33,305 nt of DNA from Muribaculaceae bacterium (GCA_017391675.1 JAFOXR010000054.1:1-33305), one strand, 5' to 3'. Counted from the stretch's first letter, positions 7,384 to 16,709 are shown. The notes: generated by a model not told the origin, from the sequence alone. Numbers and translations are program-made.

Positions 7384-8450
7384 TATTGTAATTTCAAACC
7401 ATTAAGCAGTGTTATATAGGTTTGGATTGCAGCTCTTATTTCTTCCTTTTCGATATATTCATTGCTGGTGTGAGAGCGTGCCGAGTCGCCTGGACCTAAT
7501 TTCAGTGACTGGAATGGCATCAGTGCCTGATCCGATAAAGTAGGTGATCCGAAAGGCTCTTTGCCAAGTGATTTTAATCGCTCAATGATAGGGTGGCTCT
7601 TGTCTATATGCGACGGGTTGAGCCTTGTGGAGCGTGGAGTGAGAGTGCACCATTCAAATGGCACGGCATTGCGTATGAGTTCAAGCGTTTCAACATTACT
7701 GTAGGCATCGGTAGAGCGCACATCAATCACTATTCTGCATCGGTCGGGTACTACATTGTGCTGTGTGCCGGCTTCAATTTGAGACACAGTGATTTTAACG
7801 GGGCCTAGCATTGCAGATTCTTTCTGTAATTTCAGATTCCGTAATTTCTCGATTACTTCAGTTGCTCTGTATATTGCGTTTATGCCTTCATTTCTTGCAG
7901 CATGTCCCGATACTCCAGTTATTTCGCCGTCAAGCACCATGAGACCTTTTTCAGCTATGGCAGGGTGCATTCCCGTAGGTTCTCCCACGATAGCTGCGCT
8001 TATTTTGGGAAGGTGTGTCAATGCCGCTTCAATACCATTCTTTCCGCTTACTTCTTCTTCGCAAGATAGAAGCAGGATAAGGTTGTAGGCTTGAGGAATA
8101 TTGGACAAATACCTGAAAGCCGCAGTTAGCGAAACGACAGAGGCACCTGCATCGTTGCTTCCTAGACCATATATGCGGTTTTCTTCTTCAGTAGGAGAAA
8201 AAGGGTCAAATGTCCAGCCTTGAGCCGCTTTCACTGTATCGATGTGACTGTTAAGCAGCAGCGTAGGCTTGCTGTTGTCATATCCAGGCGCAATGCACCA
8301 CAAGTTATTCCCAGAGCGCTCAACAGAAAGTCCGAAAGAACGCAAGCGTGTTTCAAGCCTGTCGGCAACATTGTTTTCTTCTCTGCTGATGGAAGGAATG
8401 GATATCATTTCCTTCAGCATGTCAATTGCATCATAGAATAATTCGTCCAT
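7383..8450 (-). CDS. argE: M20 metallopeptidase-family deacylase, probable ArgE (acyl-ornithine/citrulline deacylase)
   Basis: A di-zinc amidohydrolase that removes an N-acyl group in arginine synthesis. In Bacteroidetes the relevant intermediates are succinylated or are acylcitrulline, so the exact substrate is open. Metal and catalytic motifs are intact: LNSHIDTVKAAQGW near residue 66, GLGSNDAGAS near residue 95, SCEEEVSGKNG near residue 130, VGEPTG near residue 156, and a late SHTSNEYI. Length (355) fits. A second M20 enzyme in the lysine operon at 20396 is more probably DapE, and argB lies at 11618, which favours the arginine role here. A -7 box ends only 5 bp upstream, suggesting a near-leaderless mRNA. 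Confidence 0.82.
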   Translation of the reverse strand: MDELFYDAIDMLKEMISIPSISREENNVADRLETRLRSFGLSVERSGNNLWCIAPGYDNSKPTLLLNSHIDTVKAAQGWTFDPFSPTEEENRIYGLGSNDAGASVVSLTAAFRYLSNIPQAYNLILLLSCEEEVSGKNGIEAALTHLPKISAAIVGEPTGMHPAIAEKGLMVLDGEITGVSGHAARNEGINAIYRATEVIEKLRNLKLQKESAMLGPVKITVSQIEAGTQHNVVPDRCRIVIDVRSTDAYSNVETLELIRNAVPFEWCTLTPRSTRLNPSHIDKSHPIIERLKSLGKEPFGSPTLSDQALMPFQSLKLGPGDSARSHTSNEYIEKEEIRAAIQTYITLLNGLKLQ

Positions 8451-8454
8451 ATCG

Positions 8455-8462
8455 CAAAGTTA
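8455..8462 (-). promoter_or_regulatory. -7 box of the argE-like gene
   Basis: The minus strand reads TAACTTTG (TAnnTTTG) and ends 4 bp before the start codon at 8450. Transcription would begin at or just after the ATG region. No clear -33 box is seen. Confidence 0.6.
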
Positions 8463-8567
8463 CTCAGGAGTTGGGATAAAGTGTGTATAATTAGGTTAAT
8501 TTATGTAAATGGGCTTAATGATTAGAGTAATCTATGTTAATCAAAAATGTGATTTTCGTCGAATTAA

Positions 8568-8598
8568 TTGTCATTTGCGGCTAAAGGCAGTATCTTTG
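8568..8598 (+). promoter_or_regulatory. Promoter of the acyl-CoA synthetase gene
   Basis: TTG (8568-8570), a 20-bp spacer, then TATCTTTG (8591-8598) match the Bacteroides -33/-7 consensus well. The ATG is 23 bp after the -7 box. The rest of the 171-bp divergent gap is AT-rich, with a small dyad GATTA-gag-TAATC at 8520-8532. Confidence 0.8.
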
Positions 8599-8621
8599 TA
8601 TTTGATTTTTAAAGAGATATT

Positions 8622-10433
8622 ATGGCAAATAAGCTAGTGAAAATGGTGGATACACATTGTTCTCGCAAGGGAGACAAGGAAGTGTATCGCCAGAAAGATA
8701 ATGTTACCGGTGAATGGAAAGTATTCACCTGGAATGAATTCCGTGAAGACATACGAAAAGTTGCATGCGCACTGGAAACTTTAGGCGTTAAGGAACACGA
8801 GAATATAGGTGTATTTTCGGCTAATACCCGTCACATTTTTATCACCGATTATGCGTTGTTCTATAATCGTGCTGTTCCGGTTCATATCTATGCAACCAGT
8901 TCCCGCGAGGAAGTGCGTTATATAACAGAAGATGCTTTGCTGAAAATCGTTTTTGTCGGCGACCAGGCGCAATATGATGTTGCGCGTAAGGTTCAGAAAC
9001 AGAATCCTGCGTTGGCGCAGCTTGTTATTTATAAGGACAGTATCAAGCTTGACGATGACGATACTACCACAATGAAATGGGAAGATATCCTTAAGTTGGG
9101 TGAATCGGCGAGTGAATCGAGCCGTGCCGAGGTTGAAAGACGAAAGGAAGCAGGAGAGGAAACAGACTTGTGTTACTTGATTTACACTTCGGGTACAACT
9201 GGTGTGTCAAAGGGTGTGATGCTTGATCATAGCAACATGGACGAGGCTATGGAGCGTCACCTGGAACGCCTGGAAGGACAAGTGCATGAAGACCAGATAT
9301 CGATGAATTTCTTGCCATTGTCGCATGTGTTTGAGTGTGCTTGGTGCAATTTCTGCTTGACTAAAGGCATACGCATAGCGGTAAATGAAAATGCGAAGGA
9401 AATTTCGGACACACTTAAGGAGGTTAAGCCCGATTTGATGTGCAGTGTGCCTCGCTTCTGGGAGAAAGTATATACAGGAGTCATTAACAAGTTTGACTCA
9501 ATGGGGTGGGTAGGACGAATGCTTCTTCACCGTGCAGTAAAGATAGGCCGTCTGCGCAATCTTCATTATCGTCGCAAGGGAAAGAAAGCCACTCTGTATG
9601 TGGATTTGCAGTATCGTTTGTTCGACAAGATTGTATTCAAGGCAATCCGTAAGGCGATAGGTATGGAGAACGGAAAGTTCTTACCTACAGCCGGAGCTCC
9701 ATTGAGCGAGAATATCGTGCGTTTCCTTCACTGTTGCGGTATTAACATTGTGATGGGTTATGGCCTGTCGGAAACAACTGCTACAGTAACCTGTTTCCCT
9801 CGTAAGAACTTCAAGATAGGCTCGGCAGGAACCAATCTGCCTGGAGTTCAGGTGAAGATAGGTGAGAACGAGGAAATACTCGTGAAAGGAAAGACTATAA
9901 TGAAGGGCTACTATAATAAGCCTGAAGATACAAAGGCCGCATTTACCGAAGACGGCTGGTTCCGTACAGGTGATGCCGGATACATTAATGATGACGGCTC
10001 ATTGGTTATTACCGACCGTATAAAGGACTTGTTCAAGACTTCAAATGGCAAATATATTGCGCCTCAGGCACTGGAAAGCGTGTTGAGTGAAGACCAGTAT
10101 ATCGAGCAGGTAGCAGTTATTGGTGACCAGCGCAAGTATGTGACTGCTATAATCATTCCTGCTTTTGAGGCTTTGAAGGATTTTGCCGAAAAGAAGAAGA
10201 TACAGTACAAGACAGTTGAAGAACTGGTGAAGAACAGTGAGGTAGTGAAGATGCTGTCGGAACGCATTGATGAATTGCAGAAGGACTTTGCATCATGGCA
10301 GCAGATCAAGAAGTTCACAGTGTTGCCTAAAGCGTTCAGTATGGAAACAGGAGAACTTACCAATACGCTTAAGGTGCGCCGTTCTATTATAAACAAGTTG
10401 TATAAGAAAGAAATCGAAGCCATGTATTCATGA
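8622..10433 (+). CDS. Long-chain fatty acid--CoA ligase (AMP-forming)
   Basis: An ANL-superfamily acyl-CoA synthetase of the FadD/FAA type that activates a fatty acid to acyl-AMP and then acyl-CoA. Motifs: P-loop LIYTSGTTGVSKG near residue 186, NFLPLSHVFE near residue 229, GYGLSETTATVT near residue 379, GWFRTGDAGYINDDG near residue 445, and ITDRIKDLFKTSNGKYIAP near residue 464. The length of 603 matches the bacterial long-chain branch. Little of the protein is hydrophobic, so it is likely cytosolic or peripheral. It has its own promoter and is followed by prfB after 66 bp with no terminator, so some readthrough into prfB is possible. It probably salvages exogenous fatty acids for lipid synthesis, as Bacteroidales often lack complete beta-oxidation. 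That role is inference. Confidence 0.92.
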   Translation: MANKLVKMVDTHCSRKGDKEVYRQKDNVTGEWKVFTWNEFREDIRKVACALETLGVKEHENIGVFSANTRHIFITDYALFYNRAVPVHIYATSSREEVRYITEDALLKIVFVGDQAQYDVARKVQKQNPALAQLVIYKDSIKLDDDDTTTMKWEDILKLGESASESSRAEVERRKEAGEETDLCYLIYTSGTTGVSKGVMLDHSNMDEAMERHLERLEGQVHEDQISMNFLPLSHVFECAWCNFCLTKGIRIAVNENAKEISDTLKEVKPDLMCSVPRFWEKVYTGVINKFDSMGWVGRMLLHRAVKIGRLRNLHYRRKGKKATLYVDLQYRLFDKIVFKAIRKAIGMENGKFLPTAGAPLSENIVRFLHCCGINIVMGYGLSETTATVTCFPRKNFKIGSAGTNLPGVQVKIGENEEILVKGKTIMKGYYNKPEDTKAAFTEDGWFRTGDAGYINDDGSLVITDRIKDLFKTSNGKYIAPQALESVLSEDQYIEQVAVIGDQRKYVTAIIIPAFEALKDFAEKKKIQYKTVEELVKNSEVVKMLSERIDELQKDFASWQQIKKFTVLPKAFSMETGELTNTLKVRRSIINKLYKKEIEAMYS

Positions 10434-10499
10434 CAGTATGGTGATGAATAACAGGAATAGATAGTTTACAGAATATTTTTTCGATTATTGAATTATAAT

Positions 10500-11613
10500 A
10501 TGATTACACAAGAACAATTAAAAGAGACACAAGAACGCCGGGACGCGTTGAGGAGGTATCTTTGACATCGACAGCAAGAAAATAGAAGTCGAGGAAGAAG
10601 AGTTAAGAACACATGTGCCCGATTTCTGGAACGACCAGAAAGCCGCTGAGGCGCAAATGAAGAAAGTAAAGACACTGCGCTTCTGGATTGAAGGTTTTGA
10701 AGAAGTGGATAAGATCGTTGAAGAACTTACACTTGCTTTTGACTTTGTGAAGGAAGAATTGGTGACCGAAGAAGAACTTGATGAATTGTATGTCCAGACG
10801 GTAAGCAAAATTGAAGGGCTTGAACTTCGCAATATGCTTCGTCTTGAAGAAGACAAGATGAGCGTGGTACTGCGCATCAATTCGGGTGCCGGAGGTACCG
10901 AGAGTCAGGACTGGGCTTCAATGCTTATGCGTATGTATCTGCGCTGGAGCGAGCGTAATGGTTATAAGACCACTATTTCTCAGCTTCTTGAAGCCGATGA
11001 TGCAGGTATAAAGTCGGTTACGATAAAGATTGAAGGCGATTTTGCCTATGGTTATCTGAAGAGTGAGAATGGCGTTCACCGTCTAGTGCGTGTGTCGCCA
11101 TATAACGCACAGGGAAAGCGCATGACCTCATTTGCATCGGTATTCGTTACTCCGCTTGTTGATGACACTATTGAAGTGAATATTGAGCAGGCACGCATCT
11201 CTTGGGATACATTCCGAAGTGGTGGAGCCGGCGGTCAGAATGTGAACAAGGTGGAATCGGGAGTGCGTCTTCGCTATCAGTTCAAGGACCCTTATACCGG
11301 TGAAGAAGAAGAAATTCTTATTGAAAACACCGAAACACGCGACCAGCCAAAGAACCGCGAGAATGCTATGCGCCACTTGCGCTCTATCCTGTATGAAAAG
11401 GAAATGCAGCATCGCCGTGCTGAACAACGCAAGATTGAGGACAGCAAGATGAAAATCGAGTGGGGTTCGCAGATACGAAGCTATGTGTTTGACGACCGCC
11501 GTGTGAAGGATCACCGCACCAATTATCAGACTTCCGATGTGGGAGGCGTTATGGATGGTGCAATAGATGAATTCATCAAGGCTTATTTGATGGAATTCTC
11601 AGGTAACGAATAA
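10500..11613 (+). CDS. prfB: Peptide chain release factor 2, expressed by programmed +1 frameshift
   Basis: RF2 recognises UGA and UAA and triggers peptide release. ATG 10500 opens a 21-codon leader that ends at an in-frame UGA (10563-10565). A +1 shift at CTT-T (skipping T10563) continues with GAC at 10564 and gives a 370-residue protein, the usual length. The catalytic GGQ lies at residues 244-246 within SGGAGGQNVNK. The recognition motif is SPY (in RVSPYNAQGK) instead of SPF, as expected for this phylum. Read without the shift, the open frame would lack the N-terminal helix. The stop is 4 bp before argB, so the two are probably cotranscribed and coupled. Low RF2 slows UGA decoding and favours the shift, a known autoregulatory loop. 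Confidence 0.96.
10550..10566 (+). promoter_or_regulatory. prfB programmed frameshift site
   Basis: The site holds an internal SD-like GAGGAGG (10550-10556), then TAT, then the slippery CTT TGA C (10560-10566). SD-to-slip spacing (3 nt) and the CUU-UGA-C heptad equal the well-studied E. coli element. Confidence 0.95.
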
Positions 11614-11617
11614 TGCT

Positions 11618-12394
11618 ATGTCAATGGAAAAGATAACAGTAGTGAAGGTAGGTGGGAAAATTGTTGAGGACGAACAGTCGCTCAATCAGTTGCTCACCGA
11701 TTTCAACAAGATAGAGGGAAATAAAATACTCGTTCATGGTGGCGGACGCTCTGCAACGAAACTTGCCGAACGATTAGGCGTGGAAACCAAGATGGTTGAC
11801 GGCCGTCGCATCACCGATGATGCCATGCTTGAGGTGGTGACTATGGTTTATGGCGGACTGGTGAATAAACGCATCGTGGCTGCTTTGCAGGCTCGTAGCG
11901 TGAATGCGCTAGGCATGACTGGTGCCGACATGAACATATTGTTGAGCGACAAGCGCCCAGTAAAGACTGTTGATTATGGTTGGGTAGGTGATGTGAAGCA
12001 AGCCAATGGCGGTGCGCTAGCAAAGCTTATCAATGAAGGAGTGGTGCCTGTTATTGCTCCGCTTACCCACGATGGTATGGGACATATCCTGAACACCAAT
12101 GCCGACACAATGGCAGGGGAAACTGCGAAGGCTCTAGCTGAGCATTTTGAGGTAACTCTAGTATATTGTTTTGAAAAGGAAGGCGTGTTGCGTGACGAGA
12201 ACGATGATAACAGCGTGATACCTGAAATCACCCGCGAGCTATATGCTTCGCTGAAGGAAGATGGTATCGTAGTGGGTGGAATGATTCCTAAACTGGATAA
12301 TTCGTTTGCTACGCTTGATGCCGGAGTGAAAGAAGTGATTATCACAAAAGCCTCAAACTTGTGTGATCTCACTCGCGGCACGCATGTGAAATAG
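11618..12394 (+). CDS. argB: Acetylglutamate kinase (or acylglutamate kinase)
   Basis: An amino-acid-kinase-fold enzyme that phosphorylates N-acylglutamate in the second step of arginine synthesis. Motifs: VVKVGGKIVED at the N-terminus, LVHGGGRSATKLAERLG near residue 40, DGRRITDDAMLE near residue 61, ALGMTGADMN near residue 97, NTNADTMAGETA near residue 158, and GGMIPKLDNS near residue 219. At 258 residues it is the arginine-insensitive length, without the N-terminal helix of feedback-inhibited hexameric forms. Bacteroidetes may use succinylglutamate rather than acetylglutamate, which sequence alone does not settle. ATG 11618 or 11624 could be the start. It follows prfB by 4 bp and ends at a strong terminator. 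Confidence 0.93.
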   Translation: MSMEKITVVKVGGKIVEDEQSLNQLLTDFNKIEGNKILVHGGGRSATKLAERLGVETKMVDGRRITDDAMLEVVTMVYGGLVNKRIVAALQARSVNALGMTGADMNILLSDKRPVKTVDYGWVGDVKQANGGALAKLINEGVVPVIAPLTHDGMGHILNTNADTMAGETAKALAEHFEVTLVYCFEKEGVLRDENDDNSVIPEITRELYASLKEDGIVVGGMIPKLDNSFATLDAGVKEVIITKASNLCDLTRGTHVK

Positions 12395-12416
12395 AAAATA
12401 AATATCAATGTGTAAT

Positions 12417-12449
12417 AATAACCGAGACGATAGTTTCGGTTATTTTTTT
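12417..12449 (+). terminator. Terminator of the prfB-argB unit
   Basis: AATAACCGAGAC (12417-12428) pairs with GTTTCGGTTATT (12433-12444), with one G-U pair and a GATA loop. A run of T follows (12445-12449). Confidence 0.92.
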
Positions 12450-12482
12450 GAGTTGGATAAACCAAAGAAAACTTCGCATAAT

Positions 12483-12501
12483 TTTCTGTCTTCGACAGAA
12501 A
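12483..12501. other. Short hairpin between two terminators
   Basis: TTTCTGTC-TTC-GACAGAAA is a perfect 8-bp inverted repeat with a 3-nt loop. No T run follows on either strand, so it is not an obvious terminator. It sits alone in the 100 bp between two convergent terminators, where no gene is seen. Confidence 0.5.
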
Positions 12502-12551
12502 TGATTCGTTAATTGATAGTTTCAATTGTATTTTATAGGGGTATGGAAATG

Positions 12552-12585
12552 AAAAAAGATGCGAAACCATGTGGTCTCGCATCTT
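12552..12585 (-). terminator. Terminator of the asd/glycosidase unit
   Basis: On the minus strand AAGATGCGAGACCA pairs with TGGTTTCGCATCTT through 13-14 pairs (one G-U), then TTTT. It lies 28 bp past the stop codon at 12614. Confidence 0.9.
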
Positions 12586-13726
12586 AAATATATAGGATAA
12601 TCCTTTGAGATTTTTATAAAATTACTTTTGTAACCTTGTTTCCTTGGCGCTTGATGTAAAGACCCTTTTCAGGATTTACAACGCGTACGCCTTGAATGTT
12701 ATAATATTCAACAGGAGCTTCTTCCTCAGCCTCTACTTCTTCAATAGCAGTGGTGTCTCCTGCAGGGATTTCAAATGTGTACATCGCTGCTTTTGTACCG
12801 ACATGATATTGGTAGATGTTAACTTTGGTTTCGCTTACTACTTCAGCTACAAATGTATTGAAAGTGTTATTCTTAGGAGTGGAATCACTTTCACTTGCTA
12901 CAACGGTATTGTCGTTAAGTTTTGCAATATTGAAACTTAGGTTTGTTGTAGGGTATACTACATATTTAACTCCTCCAAGTTCAAATACATCAAATCCGCT
13001 TACATTAACATCGTCCTTTGTGATTGTGTAGTAGGCTGGTGCATTGTCTTTGATATAGTAAATAGCATCGCTGTATCTATTTTTTACATATGCATAGTCA
13101 GCAGGATTTGTTGTACCGCTTATGCTTGATACAGTTGTTAGCATTGGTTGAGCGATATTAGAAGAGCCAAAAGCCCACTTAAATTCTGATGAAGTATTTA
13201 CAGCAGTAACTTGGTTGTTCGCAATTTTTACGCATACCACATATTTATTTATTGGGCTGCTGCTGGCATCACTAGGAGCAGGTATTAAGTACATGTAAGC
13301 ACCTTCAGCTGATGCTACATCACCAATAACACGACCTGCTAGGTCAACACGACCTGCTGTAACAGACGAAGGCGTAGGAACTGCAATAGTCTTTACTTCC
13401 GATTTGCTTCCGGCAGGAATAATAGCCCAGTTGTTAAAAGTGGAATTGTTACCTGTACCGGAGTTGCTGATAATGATATTGCCTGCTTGGTCGCTTGTGA
13501 TAGCCGAACCTAGGAATGCATCGTTTGTCATGTAATCAGTGACATTGTTGTCGTTGGCACCCGATACCTCTACAATCTTCTTGTTATTGTAGTCTGAAAT
13601 ATAAATTTTACCTCCGAAAGCTGTTGCATATCGTCCGTTAGCAGGAAGATTTGCAGATGTGTTTTCCCACACTGTTGTTAATGTAGGTTCTGTAGCTTCT
13701 TCATCTTCGGCAGGAGTTACAGTGTT

Positions 13727-14338
13727 GCTACCGCTTAAGTTTACTGTTACATTGCTAGCGTTGGTTGAGCTGATTGTCAATACCGCTGAGTGTGAACCTT
13801 CCGATTCTGGTGCATAAGTTACTGTTATATTGCCAGTAGCTGTTGCTTTAGCGATAGATGCAGCTGATAGCTTGAATGCGCTAGCATCGGTGCCAGATAG
13901 TGCAAGCGCTATGTCACCTGCAAGGTTTGTTCCGCTTACGGTTAAATTCTTGCTTGTACTAGCATTGTTGGTTGTGCTGAACGAAAGTTCGCTTGCGCTT
14001 GCATTTAGCGCAGGAGTTGCAACAACTACAGTATTAGTACCCGTTAGAGTAACTGTCTTTGAAATAGTTTTACCAGTGTACTCGTTAGTTGTAAGAGTCA
14101 ATGTAGCTGTGTGTGTACCGGCTGTAGTAGGCTTGTATGTTACAGTTACAGATCCACTACCTGTTGCCGATTTAGCTATAGAAGTAGATGATAGCGCAAA
14201 CTGGTCAGCATTAGTACCATTCAATGACAGGCTTACATTTGTACGCCAGTTAGTAACCGTAGCAGTAACCGATTTAGCCGCAGTTGCATTATTTTCGGTA
14301 GCGAAAGACAATGAACTAGCTGATGCGCTTAGTGTTGC
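13727..14338 (-). repeat. Two tandem Ig-like protein repeats in the glycosidase-like gene
   Basis: Repeat 1 (about 14338-14033) and repeat 2 (about 14014-13727) share the same order of elements: S-L/E-LSF then TxNNAS/T, a SL/AL-GT-A-FxLS-SIAK segment, VTYxP, then HTA/SAxLTI. They are about 95 residues each and resemble ASH/choice-of-anchor-type beta sandwiches. They probably space the enzyme from the cell surface. Confidence 0.75.
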
Positions 14339-15118
14339 ACCAGGAATTTCGGTAATGAAAAGTGAGTTAGCTACAGCTCTTGCGCTGCCTCCGTTGTTTT
14401 TAGCGGCATTGTTCATGATAGAACCTCCTGCCCAGAATTGAGTTGAACCACCGCCGTCAAAATTAAGAGCATCAACACAGCCAAGGGCTTTCATAATGTC
14501 GGCAAGCATTCTTGTTGTACATCCATTAGACACTCCAGAATTTCTACCATCTACCGCACACAAGATAAGGTGTGTTTTGTTAGCGGTGTAACCTACTGCT
14601 GTTCGTGGCTCGTCGCCTGAAGGATTACCATTGCTGGAATCGTAATAACTAGAAGATGTTGAGATGACATTGCCATTGCATAATATCATCATAGAACCGC
14701 CCACGGCATTTTGAATTTGAATAGTGCCTTCATTATGATTTGCATCCATGCTAAGAGCTCCATTTAAATCGGTTAGCTGCATGCTTAAATAGACATTTAT
14801 CTGATCGCCTACTTGAAGACTTTTAACGCCAGCTCCATTAGAAGAACCTTTGCCGTAAAGAACGAGACCATCTGATGGGATAGTTACACTGCCGGAAGAA
14901 GGAGCAGATACTACTTCAAACTTCTGACCTTTACCGACAGTAAGCTTTGCACCATTAACTGGTTTTATTTGTACAGCATAACCGCCTGCACTAGCATTAC
15001 CAGATGTGGAAGAACTATATTTTGGAGTGTAGAAAATAACTTGTTCACCTACACCGCATGAAGTTGCATTGGCTGATGTTGTGTTGATAGCAGCCGCTGT
15101 ACAATAAGCAACTTGTCC

Positions 15119-15121
15119 TCA
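15119..15121 (-). other. In-frame UGA inside the glycosidase-like gene
   Basis: The minus strand reads AAC CAA AGA ACT TGA GGA CAA. One-base changes to GGA, CGA or AGA would restore a sense codon. It lies between the NADFF segment and the rest of the catalytic domain, so both parts are needed for an enzyme. No stable stem-loop was noticed directly after it. Confidence 0.95.
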
Positions 15122-15641
15122 AGTTCTTTGGTTCCCAATCCAACAAGTGTGCGATGTGAGTTTTCCAATATAAGGTTTCTTGTTCTGGTCAATACAAATT
15201 GCAGCGAAACCATCTCCAGTAAATGCTTTATGTGCTGTTCCTTGATTTATAAATGTACCACAAGGAATACTTCCTGTAAAGAAGTCTGCATTAACGCCAG
15301 CGATAGGGTTTCCGCTTGTAACCTTGCTTGACATTGAAGCTACGGTTGCTTCTGTTCCAAATTTGCTTCCTCCACTGACTGCTTCTACAGCAATATCGTA
15401 GTTGTTTAGATCAGTGTAAGAATAGAATACATTTAATTTGTCTCCGTTAGATCCAGAAAGAGTCACTTTCTGTACTTTAGTGTGCCATGATGATGATGTG
15501 CCTGGCCATGTTGCAGTACCTCTCGTAACTGTATAGCTCACACCGCCGACAGTCCAAGTCTCGGCGTTAAGCGCGAGGCATGAGATAGCTGTAATTAGCG
15601 TTAGAAATAACTTTTTCATCGTAAATAGTTTTATTATGTTT

Positions 15642-16649
15642 TTATTTTTTGTTTTTAATCATGTATTGTGCGATTTGCACAGCGTTAAGTGCTGCACCTT
15701 TCTTGATTTGGTCGCCAACAATCCAGAAAGTCAAACCGTTTTCGTTAGCAATGTCCTTGCGGATACGGCCCACATATACAGGGTCTTGGTTTGCAACGAA
15801 AAGAGGCATTGGGTATTTCTTTTCTGCAGGTTCGTCTACTAGTACCACACCTTCGGCCTTGCTGAATGCTTCGCGAGCTTCTTCAGGAGAGATAGGGCGT
15901 TCTGTCTCAATCCAAAGCGCTTCACTGTGAGCACGAAGCACAGGCACGCGCACGCAAGTAGCACTCACGCTGATTTCTGGCTCGTGCATGATTTTGCGTG
16001 TTTCGTGGAACATCTTCATCTCTTCCTTAGTGTAGTCGTTGTCCTGGAAAACATCGATATGAGGAATTACATTGTATGCAAGTTGGTAAGCAAACTTGTT
16101 AACGGTAGGTTCCTTGCCTGCAGCAATCTCGTTATATTGTTCTACAAGTTCGTCCATAGCCACAGCACCTGCACCGCTGGCAGCCTGATAGGTTGCAACA
16201 TGTACGCGCTTGATTTTTGAGATGTCGTTAAGCGGCTTAAGGGCAACTACCATTTGGATAGTAGTGCAGTTAGGGTTTGCGATAATATTGCGAGGAGTGT
16301 TGAACGCATCTTCGCCATTTACTTCAGGAACCACCAAAGGCACATCTTCGTCCATGCGGAATGCACTTGAATTGTCAATCATTATAGTGCCGTGCTTTGT
16401 GATTGTTTCTGCAAATTCTTTAGAAGTGCCTGCACCAGCCGATGTGAAAGCAATGTCCACACCCTTGAAGTCGTCGTTGTGTTGCAGTTCCTTCACGGTG
16501 ATTTCTTTTCCGCGGAAAGTGTAGGTTTTGCCTGCACTGCGTTTTGAACCGAAAAGTAATAATTCGCTGATAGGGAAATTCTGTTCGTCAAGAACGCGTA
16601 GGAATTCTTGTCCTACAGCTCCACTTGCGCCTACTATAGCTACTTTCAT
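15642..16649 (-). CDS. asd: Aspartate-semialdehyde dehydrogenase
   Basis: Reduces aspartyl phosphate to aspartate semialdehyde with NADPH, the shared step for lysine/diaminopimelate, threonine and methionine. Motifs: the N-terminal nucleotide loop [23 protein letters not shown] near residue 69, [20 protein letters not shown] near residue 91, the catalytic Cys128 in NPNCTTIQM, and [14 protein letters not shown]. The length of 335 is standard. It is the only step of the aspartate-to-diaminopimelate route missing from the operon at 20396-27291. The interrupted secreted glycosidase gene follows after 22 bp with no terminator, so both are likely on one mRNA. A -7 box lies 53 bp upstream, leaving a leader too short for a lysine riboswitch. 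Confidence 0.97.
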   Translation of the reverse strand: MKVAIVGASGAVGQEFLRVLDEQNFPISELLLFGSKRSAGKTYTFRGKEITVKELQHNDDFKGVDIAFTSAGAGTSKEFAETITKHGTIMIDNSSAFRMDEDVPLVVPEVNGEDAFNTPRNIIANPNCTTIQMVVALKPLNDISKIKRVHVATYQAASGAGAVAMDELVEQYNEIAAGKEPTVNKFAYQLAYNVIPHIDVFQDNDYTKEEMKMFHETRKIMHEPEISVSATCVRVPVLRAHSEALWIETERPISPEEAREAFSKAEGVVLVDEPAEKKYPMPLFVANQDPVYVGRIRKDIANENGLTFWIVGDQIKKGAALNAVQIAQYMIKNKK

Positions 16650-16701
16650 AAAAATATGTTTAAGTAAATTGTGAATATTTCAAAAAATATGAATGCGACT
16701 G

Positions 16702-16709
16702 CAAAGATA
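16702..16709 (-). promoter_or_regulatory. -7 box of asd
   Basis: The minus strand reads TATCTTTG (TAnnTTTG), about 53 bp before the asd start. No good -33 box is seen 20 bp upstream. Confidence 0.65.

Larger units (their letters stand above)
12614..15619 (-). pseudogene. Secreted phosphodiester glycosidase-like protein, interrupted by an in-frame UGA
   Basis: One reading frame of 1002 codons broken only by TGA at 15119-15121. Frame is kept across the break, and sequence after it (GQVAYCTAAAINTT and onward) reads as normal protein. Layout: signal peptide ending ALNA/ET at residue 19; a phosphodiester-glycosidase (NAGPA/DUF2233-like) domain at about residues 60-425 with GVNADFF before the break and RTAVGYT, AVDGRNSG and NFDGGGSTQ after it; two Ig-like repeats (about 428-530 and 536-632); a Ser/Asn-rich, possibly beta-propeller region; and a T9SS-like sorting tail from about residue 967, YYNIQGVRV then GLYIKRQGNKVTKV. 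The family cleaves glycan phosphodiesters. Product 1 would be a 166-residue exported stub. An internal ATG at 14782 opens a 722-codon frame but lacks a signal peptide. The gene lies 22 bp after asd. Sequencing error, nonsense mutation or readthrough are all possible. Confidence 0.85.

Noticed and set aside
10615-11613. A shorter RF2 starting at ATG 10615
   Set aside because: This start would lose the N-terminal domain. The 21-codon leader with the CTT TGA C element upstream explains the full protein.
11974-12582. 202-codon open frame on the minus strand over argB and its terminator
   Set aside because: It runs through two terminators and is antisense to the conserved argB, and its product is not recognisable.
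13830-14441. 203-codon open frame on the plus strand, opposite the glycosidase-like gene
   Set aside because: It is antisense to the Ser/Thr/Ala-rich Ig repeats. Its Val/Ala-rich, low-complexity product matches no family and reflects codon bias of the real strand.
15119-15121. UGA reassigned to an amino acid, or selenocysteine
   Set aside because: UGA ends several intact genes here and prfB (UGA-reading RF2) is present. No selenocysteine-type hairpin was noticed, and the position does not look like a Cys/Sec site.
14782-15619. A frameshift as cause of the broken glycosidase gene, or two separate genes
   Set aside because: The distance between the two starts is a multiple of three, and the sequence between 15118 and 14782 reads as sensible protein in the same frame. 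Only one stop codon intervenes.
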